This document shows, piece by piece, positions 17,398-26,195 of a DNA stretch of 64,000 bases (its first letter is position 1; each line of letters opens with the position of its first letter). The translations under genes were made by a program, and so were the position numbers. This DNA is from Paludibacteraceae bacterium (GTDB lineage: Bacteria > Bacteroidota > Bacteroidia > Bacteroidales > Paludibacteraceae), in assembly GCA_017456885.1 (NCBI GenBank), contig JAFTIM010000006.1, positions 116,451 to 180,450 of the forward strand, given 5' to 3'. Below the pieces are notes generated by a model, which searched no databases, was not told the origin of the DNA, and saw only the letters and a program-made list of their open reading frames with translations.

Positions 17398-19560
17398 TTA
17401 TTCCTTGTCCTGTTGAGATTCTTCGTATGCTTTCAATAGCTTTTCTTGCACATCCATTGGGCATAGTTCATAAGAGGCAAAGTGCATCGTAAAAGAGGCT
17501 CGTCCACCGGAAATAGAACTTAAACTCGTTGAATAGTTAGACATCTCTTTGAGCGGTACTTTTGCATGCAAGTGTTCAAAACCTTTTTCGCTGTTCATTC
17601 CAAGTACGATTGCCCGACGACTTTGCAGATCACTCATTACATCACCCAAACGATCGGACGGGACAACCACTTCTACGTCATAAACAGGTTCCAAAAGTTT
17701 TGGATTTGCCTCTTTAAAGGCTTGACTAAACGCATTTCTTCCTGCCAAACGGAAAGATATTTCGTTAGAATCAACAGGGTGCATTTTTCCATCATAAACA
17801 ATTACACGCACATCGCGAGCATACGAACCCGTCAACGGCCCTTGTTCCATTCTATCCATAACACCTTTCAGTATTGCAGGTAAAAAACGAGCGTCAATTG
17901 CTCCGCCTACAATACTATTTACAAAGACAAGTTTTCCTCCCCATTCCAAATCTATTTCTTGTTTATCTCGCACGCTTATTTTGTATTCCTGACCGTTAAA
18001 TTTATATGTAACCGGATCGGGCATACCTTCGAAATAAGGTTCCACTATCAAATGAACTTCACCAAACTGACCTGCACCTCCCGATTGTTTTTTATGCCGG
18101 TAATCGGCACGAGCTGCTTTAGTAATGGTTTCCCGATAAGGGATTTTCGGTTCTATGAAATCAATCATCACCTTATCATTATTTTCTATTCTCCATTTCA
18201 AAGTCCTTAAATGAAACTCCCCTTGACCATATACAATTTGTTGTTTCAATTCTTTTGATTGTTCAACAATCCACGTTGGGTCTTCTTCGTGCATTCGGGT
18301 AAGAATTTCACTCAATTTTTCATCCTCCGACTCTTTTTGAGCTTTAATTGCCCGACGATATTTGGGTTCCGGATAACTTATTGTTGGAAATTCATATTCA
18401 CAATCTTTTCCATTTAAAGTGTTACCTGTACGAACATTTTTCATCTTAACAGTTGCTCCTATATCACCGGCAACCAACTCACTCAAACCTATACGATTTT
18501 GTCCTGCTACACAATAAATTTGATTAACCCGTTCTTTAGAAGCAGCACGACTAATATTTATTAAATCATCTCCTTCATGAACTTTTCCTGACATTACCTT
18601 AAAATGAGAAACCTCGCCAATATGTGGTTCCACACTCGTTTTAAATACAAATAAAGAAGTTGGTCCATTCGAATCAACCGATATTTCTTCTCCGGTTATA
18701 GTTTTCGGCTTCAGCATTTCGTCAACAAAAGGTACTACATTGCCTAAAAATTCCATCAAACGACGTACACCCATGTCGCGGCCTGCACAAACACAAAATA
18801 AGGGGAAAATACTTCTATCTATCAACCCTTTACGAATGCCTTCGCGCATCTCGTCTTCGGTAAGCGCTCCTTTTTCGAAATATTTATCCATTAATGTTTC
18901 ATCGTTTTCGGCAGCAGCTTCCACCAAAGCATTGTGCAACTCTTTTGCTTTATCAAGTTGGTCGGTAGGTATTTCCGAAATTTCAGGTGCACCACCTTCC
19001 GGTTTCCATTTATACATTTTCATCAATAACACATCTATCACAGCATTAAACGAAGCTCCTACTGTAATCGGATATTGAACAAGAACAACTTTTTGACCAA
19101 AGTTGTCTTTTAATTGTGCTACCAACTGATCAAAATCTACTTTATCTTGATCCAACTGATTAGCAGCAAAAATCACCGGTTTCTTCAATAGTTCAGTGTG
19201 TCTGAAATGATTTTGCGTTCCTACTTCGACTCCATATTGTGCATTTAAAAGAATTAAAGCCGTATCGGTTACCGACAACGACGTAATTACACCTCCTACA
19301 AAATCATCAGCACCCGGGCAATCTATAAAATTCAACTTTTTCCCTAACCATTCGGCATGAATAACCGACGGAAATACCGAATATCCATATTCCTGCTCTA
19401 CAGGAAAATAGTCAGAAACCGTATTTCGTGCCGCAACGGTCCCAATACGTTTAATCACCCCGCTTTCATAAAGCATTGCCTCGGCAAGTGTTGTTTTGCC
19501 TGAACCGGAACTCCCCAACAAGGAGATGTTCTTAATCTCATTTGACTGATAAATTTTCAT
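17398..19560 (-). CDS. fusA2: Elongation factor G paralog (EF-G2)
   Basis: 720 residues with all five EF-G domains. The P-loop is GSSGSGKTT (17-25). Switch II reads DCPGADD, so the catalytic His of canonical DTPGH is Ala, and the G4 motif is NQLD instead of NKxD. The effector segment ARNTVSDYFPVEQEYGYS is shorter and divergent. These changes match the Bacteroides EF-G2 group, reported to promote translocation without GTP hydrolysis and to be needed in starvation and gut colonisation. It is monocistronic with a strong terminator. The missing His is directly visible; loss of GTPase activity is inferred. Confidence 0.93.
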   Translation of the reverse strand: MKIYQSNEIKNISLLGSSGSGKTTLAEAMLYESGVIKRIGTVAARNTVSDYFPVEQEYGYSVFPSVIHAEWLGKKLNFIDCPGADDFVGGVITSLSVTDTALILLNAQYGVEVGTQNHFRHTELLKKPVIFAANQLDQDKVDFDQLVAQLKDNFGQKVVLVQYPITVGASFNAVIDVLLMKMYKWKPEGGAPEISEIPTDQLDKAKELHNALVEAAAENDETLMDKYFEKGALTEDEMREGIRKGLIDRSIFPLFCVCAGRDMGVRRLMEFLGNVVPFVDEMLKPKTITGEEISVDSNGPTSLFVFKTSVEPHIGEVSHFKVMSGKVHEGDDLINISRAASKERVNQIYCVAGQNRIGLSELVAGDIGATVKMKNVRTGNTLNGKDCEYEFPTISYPEPKYRRAIKAQKESEDEKLSEILTRMHEEDPTWIVEQSKELKQQIVYGQGEFHLRTLKWRIENNDKVMIDFIEPKIPYRETITKAARADYRHKKQSGGAGQFGEVHLIVEPYFEGMPDPVTYKFNGQEYKISVRDKQEIDLEWGGKLVFVNSIVGGAIDARFLPAILKGVMDRMEQGPLTGSYARDVRVIVYDGKMHPVDSNEISFRLAGRNAFSQAFKEANPKLLEPVYDVEVVVPSDRLGDVMSDLQSRRAIVLGMNSEKGFEHLHAKVPLKEMSNYSTSLSSISGGRASFTMHFASYELCPMDVQEKLLKAYEESQQDKE

Positions 19561-19708
19561 AGTCCTTATTCTTTATATTACACAGACAATTTTTAACGAA
19601 GCCAAATTAAATTATTTTTTCCGCATCACTAAAAATTTCTATATGTTATAAAGCATATCAACAATAAAGATGATTATCGATAGGAAGATTTATCAATCAT
19701 TTAAAAAA

Positions 19709-20293
19709 TTATTCGGAATGTATATTCTCAAGAAAAAGACGAATCTGTTGCAAGATAGATTTTTTTTCATCGTTTTTTATGATGAAATCGGACTTTTTTA
19801 TTAGTTCTTTTTGTGGAATTTGAGACTGAATCCGCTTCCTAACTTCTGATGTCAGTGCATTATCTCGTTTTTTTACACGTTCAATACGCAATTTTTCAGT
19901 CGAAATAACCAATAAAATTTTATCCACATATTTATTAAATCCACTTTCAAAAAGTATTGCCGATTCTATAAAAACAACATCTACTTTTTTCAAATTTAAC
20001 TCACTCCATCGAATAAAATCTTTCAGAACAGTAGGATGAATCAATGAATTAACAAAAGAACGAGCCTCGTTATCAGAAAAAATTTTCTCTGCCAACAATT
20101 TTCTATTTAATTTCGTGCCATTATAAATTTCTGTACCAAAATGGCTTATAAGCCCTGCTCTTATTTCATCGGATTCATCAACTATTTTTTTTGCATTCTT
20201 ATCCGAATCGTAAACAGGATAACCCATTAAACCTATTATTTTTGAAACAACAGATTTACCACAACCGATTCCCCCTGTAATCCCAACAATCAT
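19709..20293 (-). CDS. coaE: Dephospho-CoA kinase
   Basis: 194 residues. P-loop GITGGIGCGKSVVSK (3-17) and the CoA-binding block YDSDKNAKKIVDES. Catalyses the last step of CoA synthesis, phosphorylating dephospho-CoA with ATP. It is the last gene of nusB-yajC-ybbR-coaE, 4 nt after the YbbR stop. Confidence 0.96.
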   Translation of the reverse strand: MIVGITGGIGCGKSVVSKIIGLMGYPVYDSDKNAKKIVDESDEIRAGLISHFGTEIYNGTKLNRKLLAEKIFSDNEARSFVNSLIHPTVLKDFIRWSELNLKKVDVVFIESAILFESGFNKYVDKILLVISTEKLRIERVKKRDNALTSEVRKRIQSQIPQKELIKKSDFIIKNDEKKSILQQIRLFLENIHSE

Positions 20294-20297
20294 AAAA

Positions 20298-21275
20298 TCA
20301 GTTCTCTTCTAAAAGAAACTCAATCTCTTGTGGTTGAACTTTCAGATAGTAAATAAAATCCTTTGCAGATAGAACCTGAACATGCTCTCTGCCGGTCATG
20401 TTATTTTTAAGAAGTTGATAATCAAGTATTACTTGAAAATCATTCTCCGTGATGCTATTAAAATGACTTAACCCAACAGAAAAACTTACATCGACAACAG
20501 AAGGGAATAAGTGTACATACACACCGGACGGTTTGTTAATACATTGAATTGGAATTTGTAAATGTTTTTCGGTAATCATCTCCACTTCAATGTGGACAAG
20601 AACTTCGTTTTGAGCATAAGAAATTCCTTTTTGCTCCCAAAGCGGTTGTTTCAAAGAAATGCTCTTATCAATCTTCGACAACGTAATCGGCATCACATAA
20701 GCATAACGCAAAGTATCTATAATTTCTTTGGGTCCAAAAACTTCTATATTTTCAGGAGTAATACAAACGGAATCCGACAAGACATATTGCGATTGCAAGG
20801 AGATATCTCCCATCAGCTTTGTCGGTAATATTTTTTTTTCAAGTCTCTGATATTTGGCATTTAGTTTTTTAAGTCCGCCTACAATCTCGGTTGAGTTGTC
20901 AAGATTTGATTTTACCAACGTTTCTAATTTATACAACGGATATTGAAGCAACGTATCATTTTCCAGAAAGTCATTGTAATTAACAATAATAGGAGATTTT
21001 TTATGAAACGTATATCGTAAAATATTGAATCCGAAATCTTTAATCTCTACTTTCAACTCATTCGGCAATGGCGTTAAAAACTGAATATTATCAGGAACAT
21101 TGATATACTCAACATCCATTTTTATATCAACCGAACGTTTTTTGCCAGAGATATTTATAAACCAAAAACAAGTAGATATTAACACAAAAACAAGAAAGAT
21201 TAGAAAATCTTTCGTAAAAACAAATTTTCTAATCTTTCTAAAAATTTCAATGAATATGACTTTTAATGAGGTCAT
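20298..21275 (-). CDS. YbbR-like domain protein
   Basis: 325 residues with an N-terminal membrane helix (about 22-46, FLIFLVFVLISTCFWFINI) and an extracytoplasmic region of YbbR-type beta repeats. Elsewhere YbbR (CdaR) regulates the c-di-AMP cyclase CdaA. No cyclase gene is near, so that link is only a family analogy. It starts 11 nt after yajC in the conserved nusB-yajC-ybbR-coaE cluster. Confidence 0.85.
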   Translation of the reverse strand: MTSLKVIFIEIFRKIRKFVFTKDFLIFLVFVLISTCFWFINISGKKRSVDIKMDVEYINVPDNIQFLTPLPNELKVEIKDFGFNILRYTFHKKSPIIVNYNDFLENDTLLQYPLYKLETLVKSNLDNSTEIVGGLKKLNAKYQRLEKKILPTKLMGDISLQSQYVLSDSVCITPENIEVFGPKEIIDTLRYAYVMPITLSKIDKSISLKQPLWEQKGISYAQNEVLVHIEVEMITEKHLQIPIQCINKPSGVYVHLFPSVVDVSFSVGLSHFNSITENDFQVILDYQLLKNNMTGREHVQVLSAKDFIYYLKVQPQEIEFLLEEN

Positions 21276-21286
21276 ATACTTTCAAA

Positions 21287-21616
21287 CTATTTTTGAGGCT
21301 CTTGCGTTTGAGTAGTAGCATCTTCAGGTGAAGCATAAACCATCGACTTCGCAACTTTAATACGTACATTATCAGCAACTTCTACAACTACTACATTATC
21401 TTTTACCTCTTTCACTTTCCCATAAATGCCACCCGAAGTAATTACTTTACTACCTGATTCCAACGAGTCTTGAAATTTACGTATTTCCTTTTGACGTTTA
21501 CTTTGCGGACGAATCATAAAGAAATAAAATACCACAAAAATCAACACAATCATTAATATACTCATCCACCCATTCTGTTGGGGTTGAGCCGCTGCTTGTA
21601 ATAAAATTGTTAACAT
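21287..21616 (-). CDS. yajC: Preprotein translocase accessory subunit YajC
   Basis: 109 residues: one membrane helix (about 19-36, ILMIVLIFVVFYFFMIRPQS) with the hallmark FMIRPQxKRQKE at its end, then the KVITSGGIYGKV cytoplasmic domain and a Gln/Thr-rich tail. Associates with SecDF in the inner membrane. It lies 36 nt after nusB in the same operon. Confidence 0.95.
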   Translation of the reverse strand: MLTILLQAAAQPQQNGWMSILMIVLIFVVFYFFMIRPQSKRQKEIRKFQDSLESGSKVITSGGIYGKVKEVKDNVVVVEVADNVRIKVAKSMVYASPEDATTQTQEPQK

Positions 21617-21652
21617 ACGATATTATTTTTAATGAAACAAATATATAAAATT

Positions 21653-22591
21653 CTACATCTTAAAGGTTTCCACCTTAAGTAATTTATTTTCCGATTTTAA
21701 GACAACAACTGCCTTATCTAAAATCCCGTTGATAAAAGAATGGCTTTTCTCCGTACTATAAATTTTTGAAATCTCAATATATTCATTTATAGTTACATTT
21801 ATAGGTATTGTCGGAAATTTTACCATTTCAGAAATAGCAATCAACATAATGATAATGTCCATGAATGCTATACGCTCCGGTTCCCAATGTTGCGACAAAC
21901 GACTAATCAAATCGCGATAATCATTTTTATTTAATACAACATCGGCAAAAAGTTCTTTTGCAAAATCGATATCATCTTCTTTACACATCTTAGGTAATAA
22001 CGTACCCGTAGCATCTCCATTCAAATGTTTTATCATTTTTACGATAAAACTAAGTACCAACTCCAAATCGTCAACCCAATAAATACATTGTTCTTCAAGG
22101 GCTTCGTCAAGAAGTTCATTATCAGATACGATTTTCTCAAAAATAGCCTTCCACAACATTTTGTCTTCTTTAAAATCATTTTCGGGAGAAGACATATAAT
22201 CAAGATAAAACGAACTCTGCTGTATTTTAGTGTAAATGGATTTAATAACCTCCGGATTTTCATTCCATGAAACACTCAACGACTTTACATTTTCCAGAAA
22301 GTTCGCATTCTGTTTCAATTGTTTAACAAAAAGGTTATCTACAAATTTTGTATTAGGGAACTGCTCTGCTTTGGTAGGACGGAATTTATTTTTCGCTGCT
22401 TCGATACACTCTTCTGCATACTTTGTAATATAGACAGAAAGGTTCAATATATGATAATAAAGATCTGTGGTTTTTTGAATGCTTTTTATAAGTTCATTTT
22501 CAGCAACACTCAACGATTTTTCATTTTTACTCTCAAAAGCATACAGCAATTGCACAACCTTTATCCGTAGAAGAGTCCTATAAGTCATCAT
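21653..22591 (-). CDS. nusB: Transcription antitermination factor NusB
   Basis: 312 residues from the ATG at 22591 (MMTYRTLLRIKVVQLLYAFES). The frame opens 12 codons earlier, but those codons lie close behind the promoter box and do not match the family. The NusB helical domain sits at the C-terminal half (DIIIMLIAISEMVKFPTIP, INEYIEISKIYSTEKSHSFI), after the N-terminal extension normal in Bacteroidetes NusB (~310 residues). Acts with NusE/S10 in rRNA antitermination. It is the first gene of the operon and divergent from ligA. Confidence 0.92.
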   Translation of the reverse strand: MMTYRTLLRIKVVQLLYAFESKNEKSLSVAENELIKSIQKTTDLYYHILNLSVYITKYAEECIEAAKNKFRPTKAEQFPNTKFVDNLFVKQLKQNANFLENVKSLSVSWNENPEVIKSIYTKIQQSSFYLDYMSSPENDFKEDKMLWKAIFEKIVSDNELLDEALEEQCIYWVDDLELVLSFIVKMIKHLNGDATGTLLPKMCKEDDIDFAKELFADVVLNKNDYRDLISRLSQHWEPERIAFMDIIIMLIAISEMVKFPTIPINVTINEYIEISKIYSTEKSHSFINGILDKAVVVLKSENKLLKVETFKM

Positions 22592-22624
22592 AATTTTAAA
22601 AGAGCTTTGTCTATATAATTGGTG

Positions 22625-22632
22625 CAAAAATA
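22625..22632 (-). promoter_or_regulatory. -7 promoter element of nusB operon
   Basis: TATTTTTG on the minus strand, 34 nt upstream of the nusB ATG, with a TTGC upstream at 22645-22648. Confidence 0.6.
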
Positions 22633-22686
22633 ATACTTTTTAAAGCAACATTCCGCTTTTTAAAAAATACTTTATAAAAAATACCT

Positions 22687-22694
22687 TAACTTTG
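22687..22694 (+). promoter_or_regulatory. -7 promoter element of ligA
   Basis: TAACTTTG, an exact TAnnTTTG box 23 nt upstream of the ligA ATG and divergent from the nusB promoter. Confidence 0.65.
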
Positions 22695-22717
22695 CCACTA
22701 TAGGAAAGAAAATAGTA

Positions 22718-24721
22718 ATGGATAACAATACATTATTAAAAATCAAACAACTTAGAGCTGAATTAGAAGAACATAATTACAATTATTATGTGAAATCAAG
22801 CCCAACTATCAGTGACTTTGAATTTGACAAAAAAATGAAAGAACTTCAGGATTTGGAAAAAAGCAATCCTGAATTTTTTGACCCAAATTCTCCTACGCAA
22901 CGAGTTGGTAATGATATAAATAAGGCTTTTAAACAAGTAAAACACATTTATCCGATGCTATCGCTCGGGAATACTTATAGTAAAGAAGAAGTTTCCGAGT
23001 TTTATAATCGTATCAGTAAAACACTTAACGAACCTTTTGAAATCGTCTGCGAATTAAAATTCGACGGCACATCTGTTTCTTTGATTTATGAGAATGGAGA
23101 ACTACTTCGTGCTGTTACCCGAGGAGATGGAGAAAAAGGTGATGACATAACAGACAACATACGAACAATACGTTCCATTCCACTCCGTCTGCAAAAGCAA
23201 AATATTCCCGATTTTTTCGAAATAAGAGGAGAAATACTGATGCCCTGGAACGTATTTGAACGATTAAACAAAGAACGAGAAAAAGACGAAGAGCCATTGT
23301 TTGCAAATCCTCGTAACGCAACTTCTGGAACAATAAAACTGCAAAATTCGGCAGAAGTGGCAAAACGGAATTTAGACGCTTATCTTTATTATCTATTGGG
23401 AGAAGATATGCCTTCCGATAGCCATTATCAAAATCTACAAACGATAAAGCAGTGGGGATTTAAAGTTTCCGAAGAGATTGCCAAATGCAAAAATTTGAAT
23501 GAGATTTTTGACTTTATAGACAAATGGGACATTGAGCGCAAAAAACTTCCTGTAGCCACCGACGGTATCGTATTAAAAGTCGATTCGCTAAAACAACAGC
23601 AAATGTTAGGATTAACTTCAAAATCACCACGATGGGCTATTGCTTATAAGTTTCAAGCAGAACAGGCGGAAACCCGCCTCAACTCCGTATCTTACCAAGT
23701 TGGTCGGACTGGTGCTATTACACCCGTTGCCAATCTCGATCCGGTACTGCTTTCGGGAACAATCGTTAAAAGAGCATCTTTACACAATGCCGACATCATT
23801 AAAGATTTGGATTTACACATAGGCGATATGGTTTATGTAGAAAAAGGAGGCGAAATTATTCCAAAAATTGTGGGAGTAAACAAAGATGCACGTATACTTA
23901 TCGGAGAAAAAATAGACTTTATAAAGCGTTGTCCCGAATGTGGCACTCCTTTAATACGAAAAGAGGGGGAAGCTGCCCATTATTGTCCAAATGAAGACAC
24001 TTGTGCTCCTCAAATCAAGGGGAAAATAGAGCATTTCATTTCAAGGAAAGCAATGGCAATAGAGAGCCTTGGCGAAGAAACGATTAACCTTCTATACAAC
24101 CAGAATCTTGTAAAAAATTGTGCCGACTTATACAAACTTACAGAAGAGAATATTGCTCCACTTGAACGAATGGGAGAAAAATCGGCACAAAAAATCATAA
24201 CTAACATTCAAAAATCAAAAAATGTTCCGTTTGAACGGGTTTTATTTGCTCTTGGCATAAGATATGTAGGCGAAACCGTCGCAAAAAAGTTAGCCTATTC
24301 GCTACACAACATCGATGCTCTTGAAAACGCCTCTTTCGAGGAACTAAAAAATATCGATGAAATCGGAGAAAAAATCGCAGAAAGTATTGTAAACTTCTTC
24401 AAAGAAGAGAAGAACAAACAACTCGTCAATGATCTTAAACAGGCAGGACTAAAATTTGCTATTGATGAAAAAACACTGCAAAATAAAACTGACAAATTGA
24501 ATGGAAAAACAATCGTTATAAGCGGGACTTTCTCACTTCATTCGCGAGAAGAATACAAAGAAATCATCGTAAATAACGGAGGAAAAAACACAAGTTCCAT
24601 CTCCTCAAAAACCGATTTTATTTTGGCCGGAGAGAATATGGGACCATCAAAACTTCAAAAAGCACAAGAATTATCCATCAAAATCCTTTCGGAAGAGGAA
24701 TTTTTATCTTTATTGAAATAA
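22718..24721 (+). CDS. ligA: NAD-dependent DNA ligase
   Basis: 667 residues, the standard LigA length. Order: Ia domain ([18 protein letters not shown]), adenylation domain with the nucleophilic Lys in [11 protein letters not shown] (about 110-120), OB fold, Cys4 zinc finger (CPECG...CPNEDTC), helix-hairpin-helix repeats ([24 protein letters not shown]), and a C-terminal BRCT domain ([19 protein letters not shown]). Seals nicks in replication and repair. Followed after 7 nt by a DUF6913 gene. Confidence 0.97.
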   Translation: MDNNTLLKIKQLRAELEEHNYNYYVKSSPTISDFEFDKKMKELQDLEKSNPEFFDPNSPTQRVGNDINKAFKQVKHIYPMLSLGNTYSKEEVSEFYNRISKTLNEPFEIVCELKFDGTSVSLIYENGELLRAVTRGDGEKGDDITDNIRTIRSIPLRLQKQNIPDFFEIRGEILMPWNVFERLNKEREKDEEPLFANPRNATSGTIKLQNSAEVAKRNLDAYLYYLLGEDMPSDSHYQNLQTIKQWGFKVSEEIAKCKNLNEIFDFIDKWDIERKKLPVATDGIVLKVDSLKQQQMLGLTSKSPRWAIAYKFQAEQAETRLNSVSYQVGRTGAITPVANLDPVLLSGTIVKRASLHNADIIKDLDLHIGDMVYVEKGGEIIPKIVGVNKDARILIGEKIDFIKRCPECGTPLIRKEGEAAHYCPNEDTCAPQIKGKIEHFISRKAMAIESLGEETINLLYNQNLVKNCADLYKLTEENIAPLERMGEKSAQKIITNIQKSKNVPFERVLFALGIRYVGETVAKKLAYSLHNIDALENASFEELKNIDEIGEKIAESIVNFFKEEKNKQLVNDLKQAGLKFAIDEKTLQNKTDKLNGKTIVISGTFSLHSREEYKEIIVNNGGKNTSSISSKTDFILAGENMGPSKLQKAQELSIKILSEEEFLSLLK

Positions 24722-24728
24722 TAAAACA

Positions 24729-25247
24729 ATGTCCATTTTTAAATTACATAGAGTACTAAAAAAATACCATCAACGCGACAAACAATTTGTCAATTTATCT
24801 AATGCCAAACGTATTTTAATACTGACTCATGCTCAAACTTTACAAGAACTCAACGAATATTCTCTTTATCTAAAAAAGAAAATTCCGAATAAGAATCTGA
24901 TAATTGTAGGTTTCTTAAAAACACTACAAAAAAGAGAAAAAGACGAAACCATTCTTTTCGACAAACTTATCACAAAAAAAAATCTGAATTTTTGGAATAA
25001 TCCTACACGAAAAGATATAGAATGGGTTCATTCTCAAAACGTTGACGTACTTATAAATTTAGATTTATATTCTATAAACGCTTTAAATATCTTAACGGCA
25101 GCCTCAAATGCAAAGATAAAATGCGGCTGTAAATCAATACATTATGAAATTTTTGATTTTATAATAAATATCCCTCACGAAAAAGACAATAAGGTTTTAT
25201 TGGAGCAAATACTATTTTATTTAAACGCTATACAAGTAAAAAATTAA
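24729..25247 (+). CDS. DUF6913 family protein
   Basis: 172 residues, with no signal peptide or membrane helix. An alpha/beta pattern (RILILTHAQTLQELNEYSLY, DVLINLDLYSINALNIL, followed by KCGC) fits the Bacteroidetes-restricted DUF6913 family that sits between ligA and dapA. Function unknown. Starts 7 nt after ligA, so probably co-transcribed; dapA downstream has its own promoter. Confidence 0.7.
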   Translation: MSIFKLHRVLKKYHQRDKQFVNLSNAKRILILTHAQTLQELNEYSLYLKKKIPNKNLIIVGFLKTLQKREKDETILFDKLITKKNLNFWNNPTRKDIEWVHSQNVDVLINLDLYSINALNILTAASNAKIKCGCKSIHYEIFDFIINIPHEKDNKVLLEQILFYLNAIQVKN

Positions 25248-25252
25248 AATCG

Positions 25253-25260
25253 TAACTTTG
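25253..25260 (+). promoter_or_regulatory. -7 promoter element of dapA
   Basis: TAACTTTG just after the DUF6913 stop. The TTG at 25258 that could open the dapA frame is part of this box, so it cannot be the start codon of this transcript. Confidence 0.65.
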
Positions 25261-25284
25261 CAAAACACATTTGTACAAATGCTT

Positions 25285-26178
25285 ATGCAAAGAAATAAAT
25301 TAGCAGGAATGGGTGTTGCGTTAATAACCCCATTTAAAAAAGATGGGACTATTGACTACGATGCTTTAAGGCGATTGATTGAATACCAAATACAAAATGG
25401 GACCGATTACTTTGTTGTATTTGGAACCACAGCAGAAACTCCAACCCTAACCGAAACAGAAAAAAAACTTTTATTTGATTTTATTCTTGCACAAATAAAT
25501 GGGAGAAAACCCGTTGTATTAGGTCTTGGAGGGAATTGCACTCAAGCCGTTGTAGAAAAAATACAAAGTACTGATTTAAGCCATGTTGATGCAATTTTGT
25601 CGGTTGCTCCTTATTACAACAAGCCATCTCAAGAAGGGCTTTATCAGCACTATAAAAAAATTGCGGAAAACTCAAAAGTGCCAATCATACTTTACAATGT
25701 ACCCGGAAGAACAGGTGTAAATATCTCAGCATCAACAATTTTACGTCTTGCAAACGATTTTAAGAATATAATTGCCGTAAAAGAAGCATCCGGAAACTTT
25801 GCTCAAATTGACGAAATAATCAAAAATAAACCAAAAGATTTTATGGTGATTTCGGGTGATGACGGCATTACATTCCCTTTAATAACATTAGGTGCTGTGG
25901 GAGTTATTTCCGTTATCGGGAATGCCTTTCCAAAAGAGTTTTCACGAATGGTGCGTTTGGCATTGAACGGTGATTATAACGGAGCACGAGAAATTCATTA
26001 CAGATTTTCGGAACTAATTGATTTACTGTTTGTTGACGGAAATCCTGCAGGAGTTAAAAGTATGCTTTCAGTAATGGGATTCATCGAAAATGAACTGCGG
26101 TTACCGCTTGTCCCGACAACCATCAACACTTTTGAGAAAATCCGATTTGTATTAAATCAGTTGAATACGAAGTTATAA
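25285..26178 (+). CDS. dapA: 4-hydroxy-tetrahydrodipicolinate synthase
   Basis: 297 residues from the ATG at 25285, which places seven residues before GMGVALITPF exactly as in Bacteroides homologues. An ATG two codons earlier is possible. The Schiff-base Lys is in AVKEASGNF, and catalytic Thr/Tyr residues are in GTTAETPTL and ILYNVPGRTG. Condenses pyruvate with aspartate semialdehyde to enter lysine and diaminopimelate synthesis. mnmG follows after 17 nt. Confidence 0.96.
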   Translation: MQRNKLAGMGVALITPFKKDGTIDYDALRRLIEYQIQNGTDYFVVFGTTAETPTLTETEKKLLFDFILAQINGRKPVVLGLGGNCTQAVVEKIQSTDLSHVDAILSVAPYYNKPSQEGLYQHYKKIAENSKVPIILYNVPGRTGVNISASTILRLANDFKNIIAVKEASGNFAQIDEIIKNKPKDFMVISGDDGITFPLITLGAVGVISVIGNAFPKEFSRMVRLALNGDYNGAREIHYRFSELIDLLFVDGNPAGVKSMLSVMGFIENELRLPLVPTTINTFEKIRFVLNQLNTKL

Positions 26179-26195
26179 AAAACTTCTCTGCAAAA

